Assembly: GCA_945877115.1 (NCBI GenBank)
Contig: CAMCQR010000001.1
Coordinates: 1-64,000 of the forward strand
DNA: 64,000 bases
Direction of reading: 5' to 3'
From: Synechococcus sp. UW140
GTDB taxonomy: Bacteria; Cyanobacteriota; Cyanobacteriia; PCC-6307; Cyanobiaceae
Below the pieces are notes generated by a model. That model did no database searches, was not told where the DNA came from, and saw nothing but the letters and a program-made list of their open reading frames with translations. Every line of letters begins with the position of its first letter. Position 1 is the first letter of the stretch. Shown here one piece after another: positions 30,375 through 40,946 of the stretch. Position numbers and translations under genes: made by a program.

Positions 30375-31186
30375 GTCCAGACCCGATCACGATTGCCTGG
30401 TGGCTTCTACCACTGCTGATGGCCCTGTTGACCGGAGCCATGGGCGGCGTGGTCGGCCCACTTCTGGTGGTGAGACGCAGGGTGCTGCACAGCAACCTGA
30501 TCGCCCATGCCGTGCTGCCGGGTGTCGCCTTGGCAATGGCGGCGGGAATCGACCCCCTGCTGGGAGGGCTGGCCAGTGGATTAAGCGTCACCTGGCTAGC
30601 GGAGCGTCTCAGCAGCCGTCACCTCCTGGAGGATACGGGCCAGGAAGTAGTAGCCAATACGCTGCTCGCCGCCAGCCTGGGGCTAGGGGTCCTGCTGATC
30701 CAGGCCCTAGATGGCGACGTGGACCTCAACAGCCTCCTGTTCGGCGATCTGCTAACCGTCGGCCCGGTTGAATTGTTGCGGGCCGGGATCGCCCTCGGCA
30801 TGCTGCTGGTTCTGGTCCGCAGCCGCTATAAGCACCTTGTGTTTCTGGCCATGGATCCGGAAGGGGCCGCGGCTGCAGGGCTGCCGGTAAAACGGCTGCA
30901 GCAGCTGCTCAGCCTCGCCACCACACTCGTGATTGTGAGCGGTATGGCCGCTGTGGGTCTTATCCTTTCAATTGCCCTTTACGGTGCGCCGGCCCTAATC
31001 GGCATGCGTACATCGACAAGCCTGGCAGGCGCCATGGCGAGGTCGGCCATCATCGGCGTGACGGTGACGGTGGGTGGTTTCTGGCTCGCCATGCTGGTCA
31101 ACAGCCCCCCTGGCCCCGTGATCGCCTGTCTGTGCGTACCGCTGCTGCTGGTATCCTCGGCGTCTCTCCATCGGGGCGTGCGCTGA
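30371..31186 (+). CDS. znuB: zinc ABC transporter permease
   Basis: Hydrophobic permease: LTGAMGGVVGPLLVVRRRVLHSNLIAHAVLPGVALA; overlaps the znuC stop. Confidence 0.92.
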   Translation: MSPDPITIAWWLLPLLMALLTGAMGGVVGPLLVVRRRVLHSNLIAHAVLPGVALAMAAGIDPLLGGLASGLSVTWLAERLSSRHLLEDTGQEVVANTLLAASLGLGVLLIQALDGDVDLNSLLFGDLLTVGPVELLRAGIALGMLLVLVRSRYKHLVFLAMDPEGAAAAGLPVKRLQQLLSLATTLVIVSGMAAVGLILSIALYGAPALIGMRTSTSLAGAMARSAIIGVTVTVGGFWLAMLVNSPPGPVIACLCVPLLLVSSASLHRGVR

Positions 31187-31409
31187 CTATGTGCCTTAAG
31201 GCTAGTAGATACTGATTTGACGATGTCCAGCAGGTTAGAGCAAGATCAATAATGAGAGTTATGGTCGAGACTTTATCAGCCCGGTGCCATTCACAGAACT
31301 TTTAGAAAACAACAGTTAGCTTGACTTGGGAATGCAGGAATCGAACCATTGAATCGGCGGCAACTCAAAAAAATCGGTGCATCATCAAGCTGCCTGGGGC
31401 GGGGTGGGT

Positions 31410-31420
31410 CCCCCCCCCCC
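31410..31420. repeat. C11 homopolymer tract
   Basis: GGGGCGGGGTGGGT followed by 11 consecutive C. Confidence 0.85.
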
Positions 31421-31588
31421 TCCGGCGCCTTGGAAAGACAGCACCAGGGTGGCCCAATGCTCAGGCCGGACGGGGCGGCTGCGACGGGAGTGGCGGATAC
31501 CGAAGGGCACTCGAATCACATTGGTGCCTTCGATGCGTTGAATTCCGTCTCCGTTTCCTGGGCCGATGGGGTTCATGGGCAGTTGCGC

Positions 31589-31598
31589 GGGGGGGGGG
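31589..31598. repeat. G10 homopolymer tract
   Basis: GCGC followed by 10 consecutive G. Confidence 0.85.
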
Positions 31599-31674
31599 CG
31601 GTGGAGGCGATCAAGGGCCCAACTTGGTGACAAATATGCGGCATTCGTTTGGCAATGAGAAGCCCTTTGGCCAA

Positions 31675-34641
31675 TTAGGAGGCCACTTCCGCAACTGACA
31701 TTTCTGCCACCGTGGGGCAGGTGCAGACCAGGTTGCGATCGCCGAAGGCGTTATCGATACGGGCTACGGCCGGCCACACTTTGCCATCGAGCTGTTTCTC
31801 GCCTGCCGGAAAACCGGCTTGGCTGCGGCTGTAGGGACGGTCCCAGCTGTCGGCCGTGACGGCAGCCAACGTATGGGGCGCTCGCTTGAGAGGGTTGTTG
31901 AGGGGATCGGCTTGACCTGATTCCAGGGCCGCTGCTTCTTCCCGAATGTGGATCATGGCGTTGCAGAAGCGATCCAACTCAGCCAAGGACTCGCTCTCGG
32001 TCGGTTCGACCATCATCGTTCCTCCTACGGGCCAACTAACGGTTGGCGCGTGGAACCCGTAATCCATCAGGCGCTTGGCCACGTCATCCACCTCCAGGCC
32101 GCAGCTGCGTTTGAGGGGACGCAGGTCGAGGATGCATTCGTGGGCCACCCGGCCATTGGCACCTTTGTAGAGCACCGGGAAATGGGGATCCAAGCGCTCG
32201 GCAATCAGGTTGGCTGACAGCAGGGCAACCTGGCTGGCGGTACGTAGGCCCAGTCCCCCCATCATGCGGATGTACATCCAACTGATCGGCAGGATGCCGG
32301 CACTGCCCCAGGGGGCCGCAGACACCGGTCCGATCGCTTGGTCGCTCCCGGATCCGGCTTCGCCTGGACCGACGAGGGGATGGCCCGGCAGGAAGGGCAC
32401 CAGGTGGGCGGCGACAGCGATGGGTCCCACCCCCGGCCCGCCGCCCCCGTGGGGGATGCAGAACGTCTTATGGAGATTGAGGTGGCAGACATCGGCGCCG
32501 TAGAGGCCAGGTTTGCACAGACCCACCTGGGCATTGAGGTTGGCGCCATCGAGATACACCTGGCCGCCCTGTTCGTGCACCACGTCGCAGAGGTGGCGGA
32601 TGCTGGTTTCAAACACGCCGTGGGTGGAGGGGTAGGTCACCATCAACGCCGCCAGGTCGTTCGCGTGGATCCTGGCCTTGGCCTCCAGGTCGGCCGCGTC
32701 AATATTGCCGTCTTCATCGCATTGAATCGCCACAACCCGCATCCCAGCCATCACGGCACTGGCCGGATTGGTGCCGTGGGCGCTGGTGGGGATCAAACAG
32801 ATGCGACGGTGGCCCTCCCCGCGGCTTTGATGCCAGGCCCGAATCACCATCAACCCGGCGTATTCGCCCTGGGATCCGGCATTGGGCTGCAGGGAAACTC
32901 CGGCAAAGCCGGTAATCGCCGCCAGCCATTGCTCCAGATCGGCCACCAAGCGGGTGTAACCCTGGCTTTGGTCGGAGGGCGCGAAGGGATGCATTTGGCC
33001 GAAGGCTGGCCAACTGACGGGCACCATTTCGGCCGCCGCGTTTAGTTTCATGGTGCAGCTACCCAAGGGGATCATGCCGTGCACCAGGGATAAATCCTTG
33101 CTGGCCAGTCGTTGGATGTAACGCAGCAGCTCGGTTTCGCTGTGATAGCGGTGGAAGGCGGTTTGGCCCAGCCAGGGGCCATGGCGGAGTGGCAACTCGG
33201 GCAGTAGCTCTGCGAGCGGGCTGGCGGCGGCGCTGGCCAGGGTCAGTTCCAGGGTGGTAGTCGCCCGTTCCGCCTGGGCGGGGTCATCGGCCAGGGCGCT
33301 AATGAGGCGATGAAGTTCCCCTGCCGTGGTCAGTTCATCGAGACTGATGGCCAGGCTTGCTGGATCGCCATCGCCCCTCAGGCCACGGCGCAGGTTGAAT
33401 CCTGCCGTGAGGGCGCGCTGCCGCAGGGTTTCAGCCCGGGGGGTGCGCAGGGCCACGGTGTCGAATCCCGGTCCGACTTCGCTGGCAAGACCTAGTTCAG
33501 CCAGGGCGGCCACCAGGGCCCGACGCCCCTCCAGCACCGTCCGGGAGATGGCGCCCAGGCCCTCGGGGCCGTGGTGGACGGCGTAAAAACTGGCCATGAC
33601 CGCCAGCAGTACCTGGGCGGTGCAGATGTTGCTTGTGGCCTTGTCGCGGCGAATGTGTTGCTCCCGGGTCTGCAGCGCCAGGCGCAGGGCTGGGTTGCCT
33701 TCGGCATCGCGGGACTGGCCCACCAATCTCCCCGGGATGTGGCGCTTGTAGTCGTCGCTGGTGGCGAAGAAGGCGGCATGGGGGCCCCCGAAGCCCATCG
33801 GCACACCGAAGCGCTGCAGGCTGCCGATAGCGATGTCGGCCCCCATGGAGCCAACGGGCGCCAGCAGCACTTGGGCCAGTGGATCGATCGCCACCGTGGT
33901 GATGATCCCAGCGCTCCGGGCCGCGGCAAGTAGGGGGCAGGGGTCCCATAGGCCCCCGGCGGTGCCGGGCAGTTGCAGCAGCAGGCCGAACGCATCGTCC
34001 GGCAGATCGGATCCCCCAAGTCCTTCGGCGCAGCGGAGGGCCAGATCCGCGGACGGGATCAGTTCCAGTTCGATGTCGAGGGGTTCGGCTCTGGTGCGCA
34101 ACACCGCCAGGGTCTGGGGCAACACCTCCTCATCGACCAGAAAGCGACGGGCTCCACTGCGGCGGCTCACCGCCAGCGCCATAGCCATGGCTTCTGCCGC
34201 TGCGGTGGCCTCATCCAGTAGCGAGGCATTGGCAATCGGTAAACCGGTGAGTTCGCTCACCAGGGTCTGGAAGTTGAGCAGGGCTTCCAGCCGTCCTTGG
34301 GCGATCTCGGCTTGATAGGGGGTGTAGGCGGTGTACCAGCAGGGGTTTTCGAGAACGTGGCGCTGGATCAGGGCCGGAGTGGCGGTGCCGTGGTAACCCA
34401 GTCCGATCAGACTCCGACAAGGTCGGTTGGCGGCGGCGATCTGGGCTAGCTCGGCCAGGGCCTCGGCCTCGTCACAGGCGGCTGGTAAACCTTCTGCGGC
34501 GACCGCTTGGGGCAGCAGGATTTCTGCCGGTACGATTTGAGCCGCCAAGGCTTCGAGGGAATCAAGCCCCAGCTCATCGAGCATCTGCCGTTGTTCGTCG
34601 GGCCCAGGACCCAGGTGCCGTACGAGAAACGCAGCGCTCAC
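31675..34641 (-). CDS. gcvP: glycine dehydrogenase (decarboxylating), P protein
   Basis: 988 aa; [49 protein letters not shown]. Confidence 0.98.
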   Translation of the reverse strand: MSAAFLVRHLGPGPDEQRQMLDELGLDSLEALAAQIVPAEILLPQAVAAEGLPAACDEAEALAELAQIAAANRPCRSLIGLGYHGTATPALIQRHVLENPCWYTAYTPYQAEIAQGRLEALLNFQTLVSELTGLPIANASLLDEATAAAEAMAMALAVSRRSGARRFLVDEEVLPQTLAVLRTRAEPLDIELELIPSADLALRCAEGLGGSDLPDDAFGLLLQLPGTAGGLWDPCPLLAAARSAGIITTVAIDPLAQVLLAPVGSMGADIAIGSLQRFGVPMGFGGPHAAFFATSDDYKRHIPGRLVGQSRDAEGNPALRLALQTREQHIRRDKATSNICTAQVLLAVMASFYAVHHGPEGLGAISRTVLEGRRALVAALAELGLASEVGPGFDTVALRTPRAETLRQRALTAGFNLRRGLRGDGDPASLAISLDELTTAGELHRLISALADDPAQAERATTTLELTLASAAASPLAELLPELPLRHGPWLGQTAFHRYHSETELLRYIQRLASKDLSLVHGMIPLGSCTMKLNAAAEMVPVSWPAFGQMHPFAPSDQSQGYTRLVADLEQWLAAITGFAGVSLQPNAGSQGEYAGLMVIRAWHQSRGEGHRRICLIPTSAHGTNPASAVMAGMRVVAIQCDEDGNIDAADLEAKARIHANDLAALMVTYPSTHGVFETSIRHLCDVVHEQGGQVYLDGANLNAQVGLCKPGLYGADVCHLNLHKTFCIPHGGGGPGVGPIAVAAHLVPFLPGHPLVGPGEAGSGSDQAIGPVSAAPWGSAGILPISWMYIRMMGGLGLRTASQVALLSANLIAERLDPHFPVLYKGANGRVAHECILDLRPLKRSCGLEVDDVAKRLMDYGFHAPTVSWPVGGTMMVEPTESESLAELDRFCNAMIHIREEAAALESGQADPLNNPLKRAPHTLAAVTADSWDRPYSRSQAGFPAGEKQLDGKVWPAVARIDNAFGDRNLVCTCPTVAEMSVAEVAS

Positions 34642-34752
34642 AGGCGTTCAATCAAGAGCTGGGATCCTAAGGAAATCGATGGAGGGTTGGTCTGGTCTCG
34701 TGTCGCTTCGCCAGCAATAACCCAAGGCCAGCTCGGACTCATCGCCGGTCCA

Positions 34753-35142
34753 TCAGTGGCCATCCACTTTCCCTTGATAAGTGGCGGCATCCATCAGGGT
34801 GTCAATTTCACTGACGTCGCTGGGCACCAGTACCAGCAACCAGCCTTCGCCGTAGGGGTCGTTCTGCAACTCTTCGGGATTGGCCAGCACGGCCTCATTG
34901 CGCGCTTGCACCGTCCCTGTGATCGGCGCCACCAGCTCTTCCACGGCCTTGACCGACTCCACCGTGCCAAAACTTTGTCCCTGGGTCACGGCAGCTCCCA
35001 CCTCGGGAAGCTCCACAAAGACGATATCGCCGAGTTGATCCACGGCGAAGGCACTGATGCCGACCCGGGCCAGATCGCCTTCGGGACGGGTGTATTCGTG
35101 GCTGTCGGAGTAACGGCAGTCGGTGGGGAAGGAGAGCGCCAT
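34753..35142 (-). CDS. gcvH: glycine cleavage system H protein
   Basis: YSDSHEYTRPEGDLARVGISAFAVDQLGDIVFVELPEVGAAVTQGQSFGTVESVKAVEELVAPITG. Confidence 0.97.
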   Translation of the reverse strand: MALSFPTDCRYSDSHEYTRPEGDLARVGISAFAVDQLGDIVFVELPEVGAAVTQGQSFGTVESVKAVEELVAPITGTVQARNEAVLANPEELQNDPYGEGWLLVLVPSDVSEIDTLMDAATYQGKVDGH

Positions 35143-35203
35143 GTCCGGGGCGGGGATGGGGGGGCCGGGTCACTCTGACAGGGGTTCTGTCGGCTTGGGC
35201 TGA

Positions 35204-36493
35204 TCAATCGCCCCTGCCAACCCCCTCCGCCAGGCCGGGCAGGGCCCGCTCGAGGGCCAAGGCGGTGTGAGCATGGTGGCTGCCCCCCTGGCTGAACAAC
35301 ACGAAGGGCTCCCTCAGGGGCGCGTCAGCTGAGAATTCGCTGGTGCTCCCGTCGATGAAGGTGCCTCCCGCCATCACCAGGTCGCTGGCGTAGCCGGGCA
35401 TGGGCGCGGGAACGGGGTCGAGATAGGAGCCCACCGGCGAGGCCGACTGGAAGGCCCGACACACTGCTTTGAGGGCATCAGCGTTGCCGAGCCGCACTGC
35501 CTGGATGACGTCGCTGCGTCTCGCACCGGGCTTGGGACTGACGGCATAGCCGAGATTGGCGAATACGGTGGCGACCAGTTCGGCGCCGATGAGAGCCTCA
35601 GCCACCATCTGAGGTGCCAGGAATAACCCTTGAAACAACAGGCGGTTGAGGTCGAAGCTGGTGCCCCCCTCACTGCCGATGCCTGGCGCCGTAAGGCGGC
35701 AGCAGGCCTGTTCCACCAGCTGGCGATGGCCGGCTACATAACCGCCTGCGGGGGCGATGGTGCCCCCCAGGTTCTTAATTAAGGAGCCTGCGATCAGATC
35801 GGCGCCCACGGCGGTGGGCTCCAGGTCCTGCACCAGTTCTCCGTAGCAGTTGTCCACGAAACAAAGGCAGTCGGGCTGGAGAGCCTTGACCCTTTCGCAC
35901 AGCCGACCGATGGCCCGCACCCCGAGGGAGGGTCGCCAGCTGTAGCCGCAACTCCGCTGGATCAGCACCATGCGGGTGGGGATCGACAGGGCCGTGTCCA
36001 GCTCTGCTTCATTTACCAGGCCAGCCGGGGTGAGCGGCAGTTCGTCGTAGACGATGCCGAATTCCGCCAACGAACCCATGCCACTGCCCCGCAGCCCGAT
36101 GACCTCTTCCAGGGTGTCGTAGGGACGGCCAGTGAGGGCCAGCAGTCGGTCGCCGGGGCGCAGCACCCCGAAGAGGGCGGCGGTGATGGCGTGGGTGCCA
36201 CTGACGAATTGCAGTCGCACGGCGGCGGCCTCAGCCTGGAGCACCCTGGCAAAGACCCGATCCAGGGTGTCGCGGCCCTGGTCGCCATGGCCGTAGCCGC
36301 TCACCGAGGCGAAGTGTTGGGTTCCGACCCGCTCGGCTGCCATGGCTTCCAGCACCGAGGCCAGCCGCGGACGTACCGCAGCCGTATGGGTCCGGACCAG
36401 GGGGGCGATCTGCTCCAGGGCTGTGGCGACTTGATCACGGGCCCAACGGGTGGACAACGGCAGAAGGCGGAGGGGGCCATCTTGCCGCTGCAA
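35204..36493 (-). CDS. aluminum resistance / methionine gamma-lyase-like PLP protein
   Basis: QHFASVSGYGHGDQGRDTLDRVFARVLQAEAAAVRLQFVSGTHAI, LIAGSLIKNLGGTIAPAGGYVAG. Confidence 0.88.
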   Translation of the reverse strand: MQRQDGPLRLLPLSTRWARDQVATALEQIAPLVRTHTAAVRPRLASVLEAMAAERVGTQHFASVSGYGHGDQGRDTLDRVFARVLQAEAAAVRLQFVSGTHAITAALFGVLRPGDRLLALTGRPYDTLEEVIGLRGSGMGSLAEFGIVYDELPLTPAGLVNEAELDTALSIPTRMVLIQRSCGYSWRPSLGVRAIGRLCERVKALQPDCLCFVDNCYGELVQDLEPTAVGADLIAGSLIKNLGGTIAPAGGYVAGHRQLVEQACCRLTAPGIGSEGGTSFDLNRLLFQGLFLAPQMVAEALIGAELVATVFANLGYAVSPKPGARRSDVIQAVRLGNADALKAVCRAFQSASPVGSYLDPVPAPMPGYASDLVMAGGTFIDGSTSEFSADAPLREPFVLFSQGGSHHAHTALALERALPGLAEGVGRGD

Positions 36494-36504
36494 GGCCGGA
36501 GCCT

Positions 36505-37296
36505 TTACCCCGCAGCCAGTTCGCGGCGGATCGCGGTGGCCAGATCAGCCCCTTCCTCGGGCCGGCTGAGGGCGGTTACGGCCCCGGAGTGGGCGCGATG
36601 CCGCAGGAGATCTAGGAAGCGTTCTGGCCCCAGTTCCGCCTCCCCCTTTCCCCCCAGCTGGGCGAGGGTGCGCCGTAGATCAGGTAACTCCGCCTCGAGG
36701 TCTGTGGCGCCGTACTCCTGCTGGCCGGCCATGACGGCGGCAAAGCGGTCGCGCCGACCGCGCCGTCCCACGGGATAGGCCGCCAGCAGCTCGTCTCGGC
36801 ACTGGCGCCAGGGACGCCCAGCCGTCAATAAGTCCGCCAATGCCGCCGAGAGTGGGGCGGCCTCCTCGTCCCGGATCGAGAGGTTAAAAGCTGGAGGTGC
36901 CGGCCGCAGACCCACGAACACCTCCAGCAGATCGCCGGCCCCCAGGACCCCGCCCTGGGGGTCCTGCACCGCATCGGCGCCCGTCGCCAGGGCTTCGATC
37001 AGGTCAGGGTGGCCGGCCAGCACAGTCTGGAGGTGGTTTGGGTCGAGACGGCCTGCGGGCGCTTGTTCGGCCAGCCAGCGGTTGATGCCCCCCAGGGCCA
37101 AAAACACCTCAGGCCCAGGGGAGGCCAGTTTGCCGTTACGCAGCATCGAGAGCTGAGAATTGTGGACGCGCCCCAAATCGAAGTGTTCCGCGAGGGAGGG
37201 GAGCACCTTGTGGGACCAGCCGTTACGGGCATGCCAGATGCGAATCAGATGCGAAAAGGCGACACGTCCAGATGCGATTTCTTCTCGGTATCCCAT
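36505..37296 (-). CDS. hypothetical protein with HTH-like N-terminus
   Basis: 263-aa ORF, FSHLIRIWHARNGWSHKVLPSLAEHFDLGRVHNSQLSMLRNGKLASPGPEVFLALGGINRWL; no family recognised. Confidence 0.7.
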   Translation of the reverse strand: MGYREEIASGRVAFSHLIRIWHARNGWSHKVLPSLAEHFDLGRVHNSQLSMLRNGKLASPGPEVFLALGGINRWLAEQAPAGRLDPNHLQTVLAGHPDLIEALATGADAVQDPQGGVLGAGDLLEVFVGLRPAPPAFNLSIRDEEAAPLSAALADLLTAGRPWRQCRDELLAAYPVGRRGRRDRFAAVMAGQQEYGATDLEAELPDLRRTLAQLGGKGEAELGPERFLDLLRHRAHSGAVTALSRPEEGADLATAIRRELAAG

Positions 37297-37349
37297 TTGA
37301 TATGAATCCGTACTGCTATCATTCTAGCTTCCGTTCCTTTCCCGCCTTT

Positions 37350-38297
37350 ATGGTCGATGCCGCTCGCTCCCGAATCGCCGCCGGGCCCCAGGCGCGCCAT
37401 ACCCGGAGAGTCGCCAAAATAAGTCTGGATCCTGACCGCGCCCAGGCCCTGCGTACCGGGCCTGGCAAGGGGTCTGGGGCCCGCTGGGGCGTCATCCTTT
37501 ACATGGCGGCGGTCCATGGTCTGGCCTTGGTGGCCCTGCTGCCACGGTTCTGGAGCTGGCAGGCACTGGTCACCCTGCTGATCCTGTACTGGATCACTGC
37601 TTGCCTGGGGGTCACCCTGGGTTATCACCGTCTTCTCAGCCATCGCTCCTTCCGGGTCCCCCATTGGTTGGAGCGGGTTCTGGCCACATGCGGAGCCCTC
37701 AGCTGCCAGCACGGCCCCATTGACTGGGTCGGGTTGCATCGTCACCACCACAAATTTTCCGACACGGCCGTCGACCACCACGACAGCAACCTGGGATTTT
37801 GGTGGTCCCACATGGGTTGGATGCTGGTCGGGGTTCCTGCCCTTGCCGCCGTGCCCTCCTTGACGGGGGATCTCGCGGTCGACCCCTATTACCGGTGGTT
37901 GAACCGTTGGTTCCTTTCCCTGCAGCTGGTCCTTGGGATTTTCCTTTACTGGGTTGGCAGCGTCACGGGTGTGGGTGGTTGGTCCCTGGTGTTATGGGGG
38001 ATTCCCCTGCGCCTGGCGATCGTTTATCAGTGCACCTGGCTGGTGAATTCGGCCACCCATCGTTGGGGCCAGGTCAGCCACGACAGCGGTGACCACTCCA
38101 AGAACAACCCCTGGGTTGCCGCGCTCACCTTTGGTGAGGGTTGGCATAACAACCACCACGCCTTTCCCCATTCCGCACGCCATGGCGTCGACAAGGGACA
38201 GATCGATTTGACCTGGGAGCACATTCGGCTGTTGCAGGCCCTGGGTCTCGCCAGTCACGTGCGCTTGCCCCGGGCCATTGTGCGGGGCAAGCGTTGA
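37350..38297 (+). CDS. desC: acyl-lipid delta-9 desaturase
   Basis: GYHRLLSHRSF, HRHHHKFSD, EGWHNNHHAFPHSARHG; start taken at MVDAARSR. Confidence 0.88.
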   Translation: MVDAARSRIAAGPQARHTRRVAKISLDPDRAQALRTGPGKGSGARWGVILYMAAVHGLALVALLPRFWSWQALVTLLILYWITACLGVTLGYHRLLSHRSFRVPHWLERVLATCGALSCQHGPIDWVGLHRHHHKFSDTAVDHHDSNLGFWWSHMGWMLVGVPALAAVPSLTGDLAVDPYYRWLNRWFLSLQLVLGIFLYWVGSVTGVGGWSLVLWGIPLRLAIVYQCTWLVNSATHRWGQVSHDSGDHSKNNPWVAALTFGEGWHNNHHAFPHSARHGVDKGQIDLTWEHIRLLQALGLASHVRLPRAIVRGKR

Positions 38298-38358
38298 GGG
38301 GGCCTGCCGGTAGCGTATGGTTAAAAAACGTCCAGTCCAGGTTTCAGGTTTCGTCGTC

Positions 38359-38817
38359 ATGGCCAAGCGCGTACAGGTTGTTCTCAGTGAAGATGTACTC
38401 AGTCTTGGCAAAAACGGGGACCTTGTTGACGTAGCCCCTGGTTACGCCCGCAATTTTTTGGTGCCCTCCGGTAAGGCTGTCCCAGTGACAGCCGCCGTTC
38501 TGCGCCAGGTCGAGCACCGTCGCTCTAAGGAGGCGGAGCGCCAGGCCGCCTTTAAGGCTGAAGCGGATGCCCTCAGAACCGCCCTCAGCACCATCGGCCG
38601 TTTCGTCGTTAAGAAGCAGACCGGTGGCGATGATGTGCTGTTCGGCACTGTGACCAATGGTGATGTGGCTGATGCCATTGAAGCGGCTACCCAGAAAGCC
38701 GTCGAGCGCCGTGACATCACCGTCCCTGACATTCACCGCACAGGTTCCTACAAAGTGATGGTTAAGTTGCATCCCGAGGTAATTGCAGAGCTCAACCTCG
38801 AAGTCGTCAGCTTTTAA
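38359..38817 (+). CDS. rplI: 50S ribosomal protein L9
   Basis: [40 protein letters not shown]. Confidence 0.96.
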   Translation: MAKRVQVVLSEDVLSLGKNGDLVDVAPGYARNFLVPSGKAVPVTAAVLRQVEHRRSKEAERQAAFKAEADALRTALSTIGRFVVKKQTGGDDVLFGTVTNGDVADAIEAATQKAVERRDITVPDIHRTGSYKVMVKLHPEVIAELNLEVVSF

Positions 38818-38921
38818 TAGCGGTCCTCAGGGTCCAAAGCTAAACAACAAACCAGGACCATACTTAGCGGATTTTTTGATTCAGCTTTGACAGTATTCGC
38901 ATTACGAACACAGATTGCCCA

Positions 38922-38961
38922 GTCAGGCCCTGAACGAACCAGCTTTCGTTCAGGGCCTGAC
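38922..38961. terminator. perfect 17-bp hairpin, probable terminator of rplI
   Basis: GTCAGGCCCTGAACGAA CCAGCT TTCGTTCAGGGCCTGAC followed by TTGATTTTC. Confidence 0.75.
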
Positions 38962-39138
38962 TTGATTTTCACGATCGGCTTGCTTCTGGACCATGGCTTC
39001 CTGGGGTGGCTTGGGACCCTTCCTAAACCGACATCAACCGAATCCAAACTCTACCTGTAGCGTCCATGCCGGTGGATCCGCCGATCCGTTCGCGAGAATT
39101 CCACCCTTGGGCTCAACCCTCCGTCGTCGTCCGCAAGA

Positions 39139-40563
39139 TTGGCCATGGTCACCCTTCCCTTGAGCGACACTGGCGCCCCCGAGGTTCCCACCCCCCGACC
39201 GAGACGGGGCGGGGAACCTCGGGGCGAAGGTGGCGGCTTTGAAGCCACTCCCGATGGCTTGCCCCCCCAGAATTTGGAGGCCGAAGAGGCGGTGCTGGGG
39301 GGCATCCTGCTGGACCCGGATGCCATTGGCCGGGTGGCTGACGTTCTCCAGCCTGAGGCTTTTTACCTTGGATCCCACCGGGAGATCTACCGCACGGCTT
39401 TGATGCTTCATAGCCAGGGCAAGCCCACGGATCTCACCGCCATGGCGGCCTGGCTGGCTGACACAGGTCACCTGGAAAAGGTGGGAGGCAGCGCCCGCCT
39501 GGTGGAACTGGTGGAGCGCACTCTCAGCACAGCCTCCATTGACCAGGTGGCGCGCCTTGTGATGGATAAATACCTCAGGCGCCAGCTGATTCGCTCGGGT
39601 AACGAGGTCATTCGTCTCGGCTTCGATCAGAGCAAACCCATGGAGCAAGTGCTCGACGAGGCCGAACAGAAGATCTTTGCCATCAGCCAGGAAAAGCCGA
39701 GCGTGGGCCTGACTCCCACCGCCGAGATCCTTACGAGCACCTTCAACGAAATCGAGAGCCGCTCCCTTGGCACAGCCGTTGCCGGCATACCGGTGAACTT
39801 CTACGACCTCGATGCCATCACCCAGGGCCTGCAGCGCAGCGATTTGATCATCGTGGCGGGGCGGCCCGCCATGGGAAAAACCTCGATCGTGCTCAACATC
39901 GCCAAAAACGTGGCCCAGTTGCACCAGCTGCCGGTTGCTGTGTTCAGTCTGGAAATGAGTAAGGAGCAACTCACCTATCGCCTGTTGTCGATGGAGGTGG
40001 GCATCGAAAGCGGCCGACTCCGCACCGGACGTCTCCAACCCGAGGAATGGCCCTTGCTAGGCAACGCCATCAGCAGCCTCAGTCAGCTGCCGTTGTTTCT
40101 GGATGACAAACCCAACGCCGGCGTGTTGGAGATGCGCTCCCTTTGTCGGCGTCTGATGGCTGAAACCGGCAAGGAATTGGGACTGGTGATGATCGACTAC
40201 CTGCAGCTGATGGAAGGATCGACCCCCGATAACCGGGTGCAGGAGCTCTCGCGCATTACTCGTGGCCTCAAGGGCATGGCCCGCGAACTGAATGTGCCCG
40301 TGATGGCCCTTTCCCAGCTCAGTCGTGGTGTGGAGGCCCGCACCAATAAACGGCCCATGCTCAGTGATCTGCGTGAATCGGGCTCGATTGAACAGGATGC
40401 CGATCTGGTGTTGATGATCTACCGCGATGAGTATTACAACCCCGAGACGGCCGACCGCGGCATCACCGAAGTGATCGTGACCAAGCACCGCAATGGCCCG
40501 GTTGGCACAGTCAAATTGCTGTTTGAACCCCAGTTCACGCGCTTCAGGAACCTGGCTGCTTGA
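39139..40563 (+). CDS. dnaB: replicative DNA helicase DnaB (no intein)
   Basis: PPQNLEAEEAVLGGILLDPDAIG, IIVAGRPAMGKTSIVLNIAKN, VMIDYLQLM, LSDLRESGSIEQDADLVLMIYRDEYY. Confidence 0.97.
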   Translation: MAMVTLPLSDTGAPEVPTPRPRRGGEPRGEGGGFEATPDGLPPQNLEAEEAVLGGILLDPDAIGRVADVLQPEAFYLGSHREIYRTALMLHSQGKPTDLTAMAAWLADTGHLEKVGGSARLVELVERTLSTASIDQVARLVMDKYLRRQLIRSGNEVIRLGFDQSKPMEQVLDEAEQKIFAISQEKPSVGLTPTAEILTSTFNEIESRSLGTAVAGIPVNFYDLDAITQGLQRSDLIIVAGRPAMGKTSIVLNIAKNVAQLHQLPVAVFSLEMSKEQLTYRLLSMEVGIESGRLRTGRLQPEEWPLLGNAISSLSQLPLFLDDKPNAGVLEMRSLCRRLMAETGKELGLVMIDYLQLMEGSTPDNRVQELSRITRGLKGMARELNVPVMALSQLSRGVEARTNKRPMLSDLRESGSIEQDADLVLMIYRDEYYNPETADRGITEVIVTKHRNGPVGTVKLLFEPQFTRFRNLAA

Positions 40564-40946
40564 ACCCTTCAGGGTGAGGGGGGAGGGTGATCTGCTAGAT
40601 TCAATTCTTGTGCCGAAGTTCTGTGCCCGTCCGCTAGCCGGGCCTCCAGTCGCGACACAAGAATCGTCCGTGGTGGCGGTTCTCCAGGCCAGTACGGGCA
40701 AGTGTTTCGGCACCCCACCGTCGGGAAACTGCAATCGGATGACCAGGGATAACCCCCGGGCCCGCCTCAAGCAAGTCCCAGCCCACTGACTTCGCTCGCT
40801 AGCCCCCAGTCCCGGATTCCATCCAGGACCGTTCTGCGATTCACGATTTCAGATCCCTGCCATTCCTGGGCAATTTCGGTTGCCTGAGGGCTAGCCCGAT
40901 TTCGGGTTTGCTATGGCTTTTCCAGCTAGCTTAGTTCCCTGTTCCC
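40564..40946 (+). other. non-coding leader/intergenic with several inverted repeats upstream of rplC
   Basis: ATTCTTGTG (40604-40612) pairs with CACAAGAAT (40656-40664), enclosing GCCCG/CGGGC (40625-40629/40639-40643); CCCGATTTCGGG (40895-40906). No convincing ORF. Confidence 0.4.

Noticed and set aside
31325-31350. tRNA-like GGTTCGATTCC on the minus strand after znuB
   Set aside because: Only an 11-mer T-loop resemblance; flanking stems do not pair and no acceptor or anticodon arm is present.
35143-35203. Possible glycine riboswitch upstream of gcvH/gcvP
   Set aside because: The gap is too short and lacks the tandem aptamer core.
39034-40038. 334-aa minus ORF inside dnaB (and 40057-40770 minus)
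   Set aside because: Shadow ORFs antisense to the strongly supported dnaB gene; composition mirrors the coding strand with no recognisable domain.
39139-40563. Possible DnaB intein, as found in some cyanobacteria
   Set aside because: DnaB is 474 aa with continuous helicase motifs (GRPAMGKT, IDYLQLM); no intein insertion.
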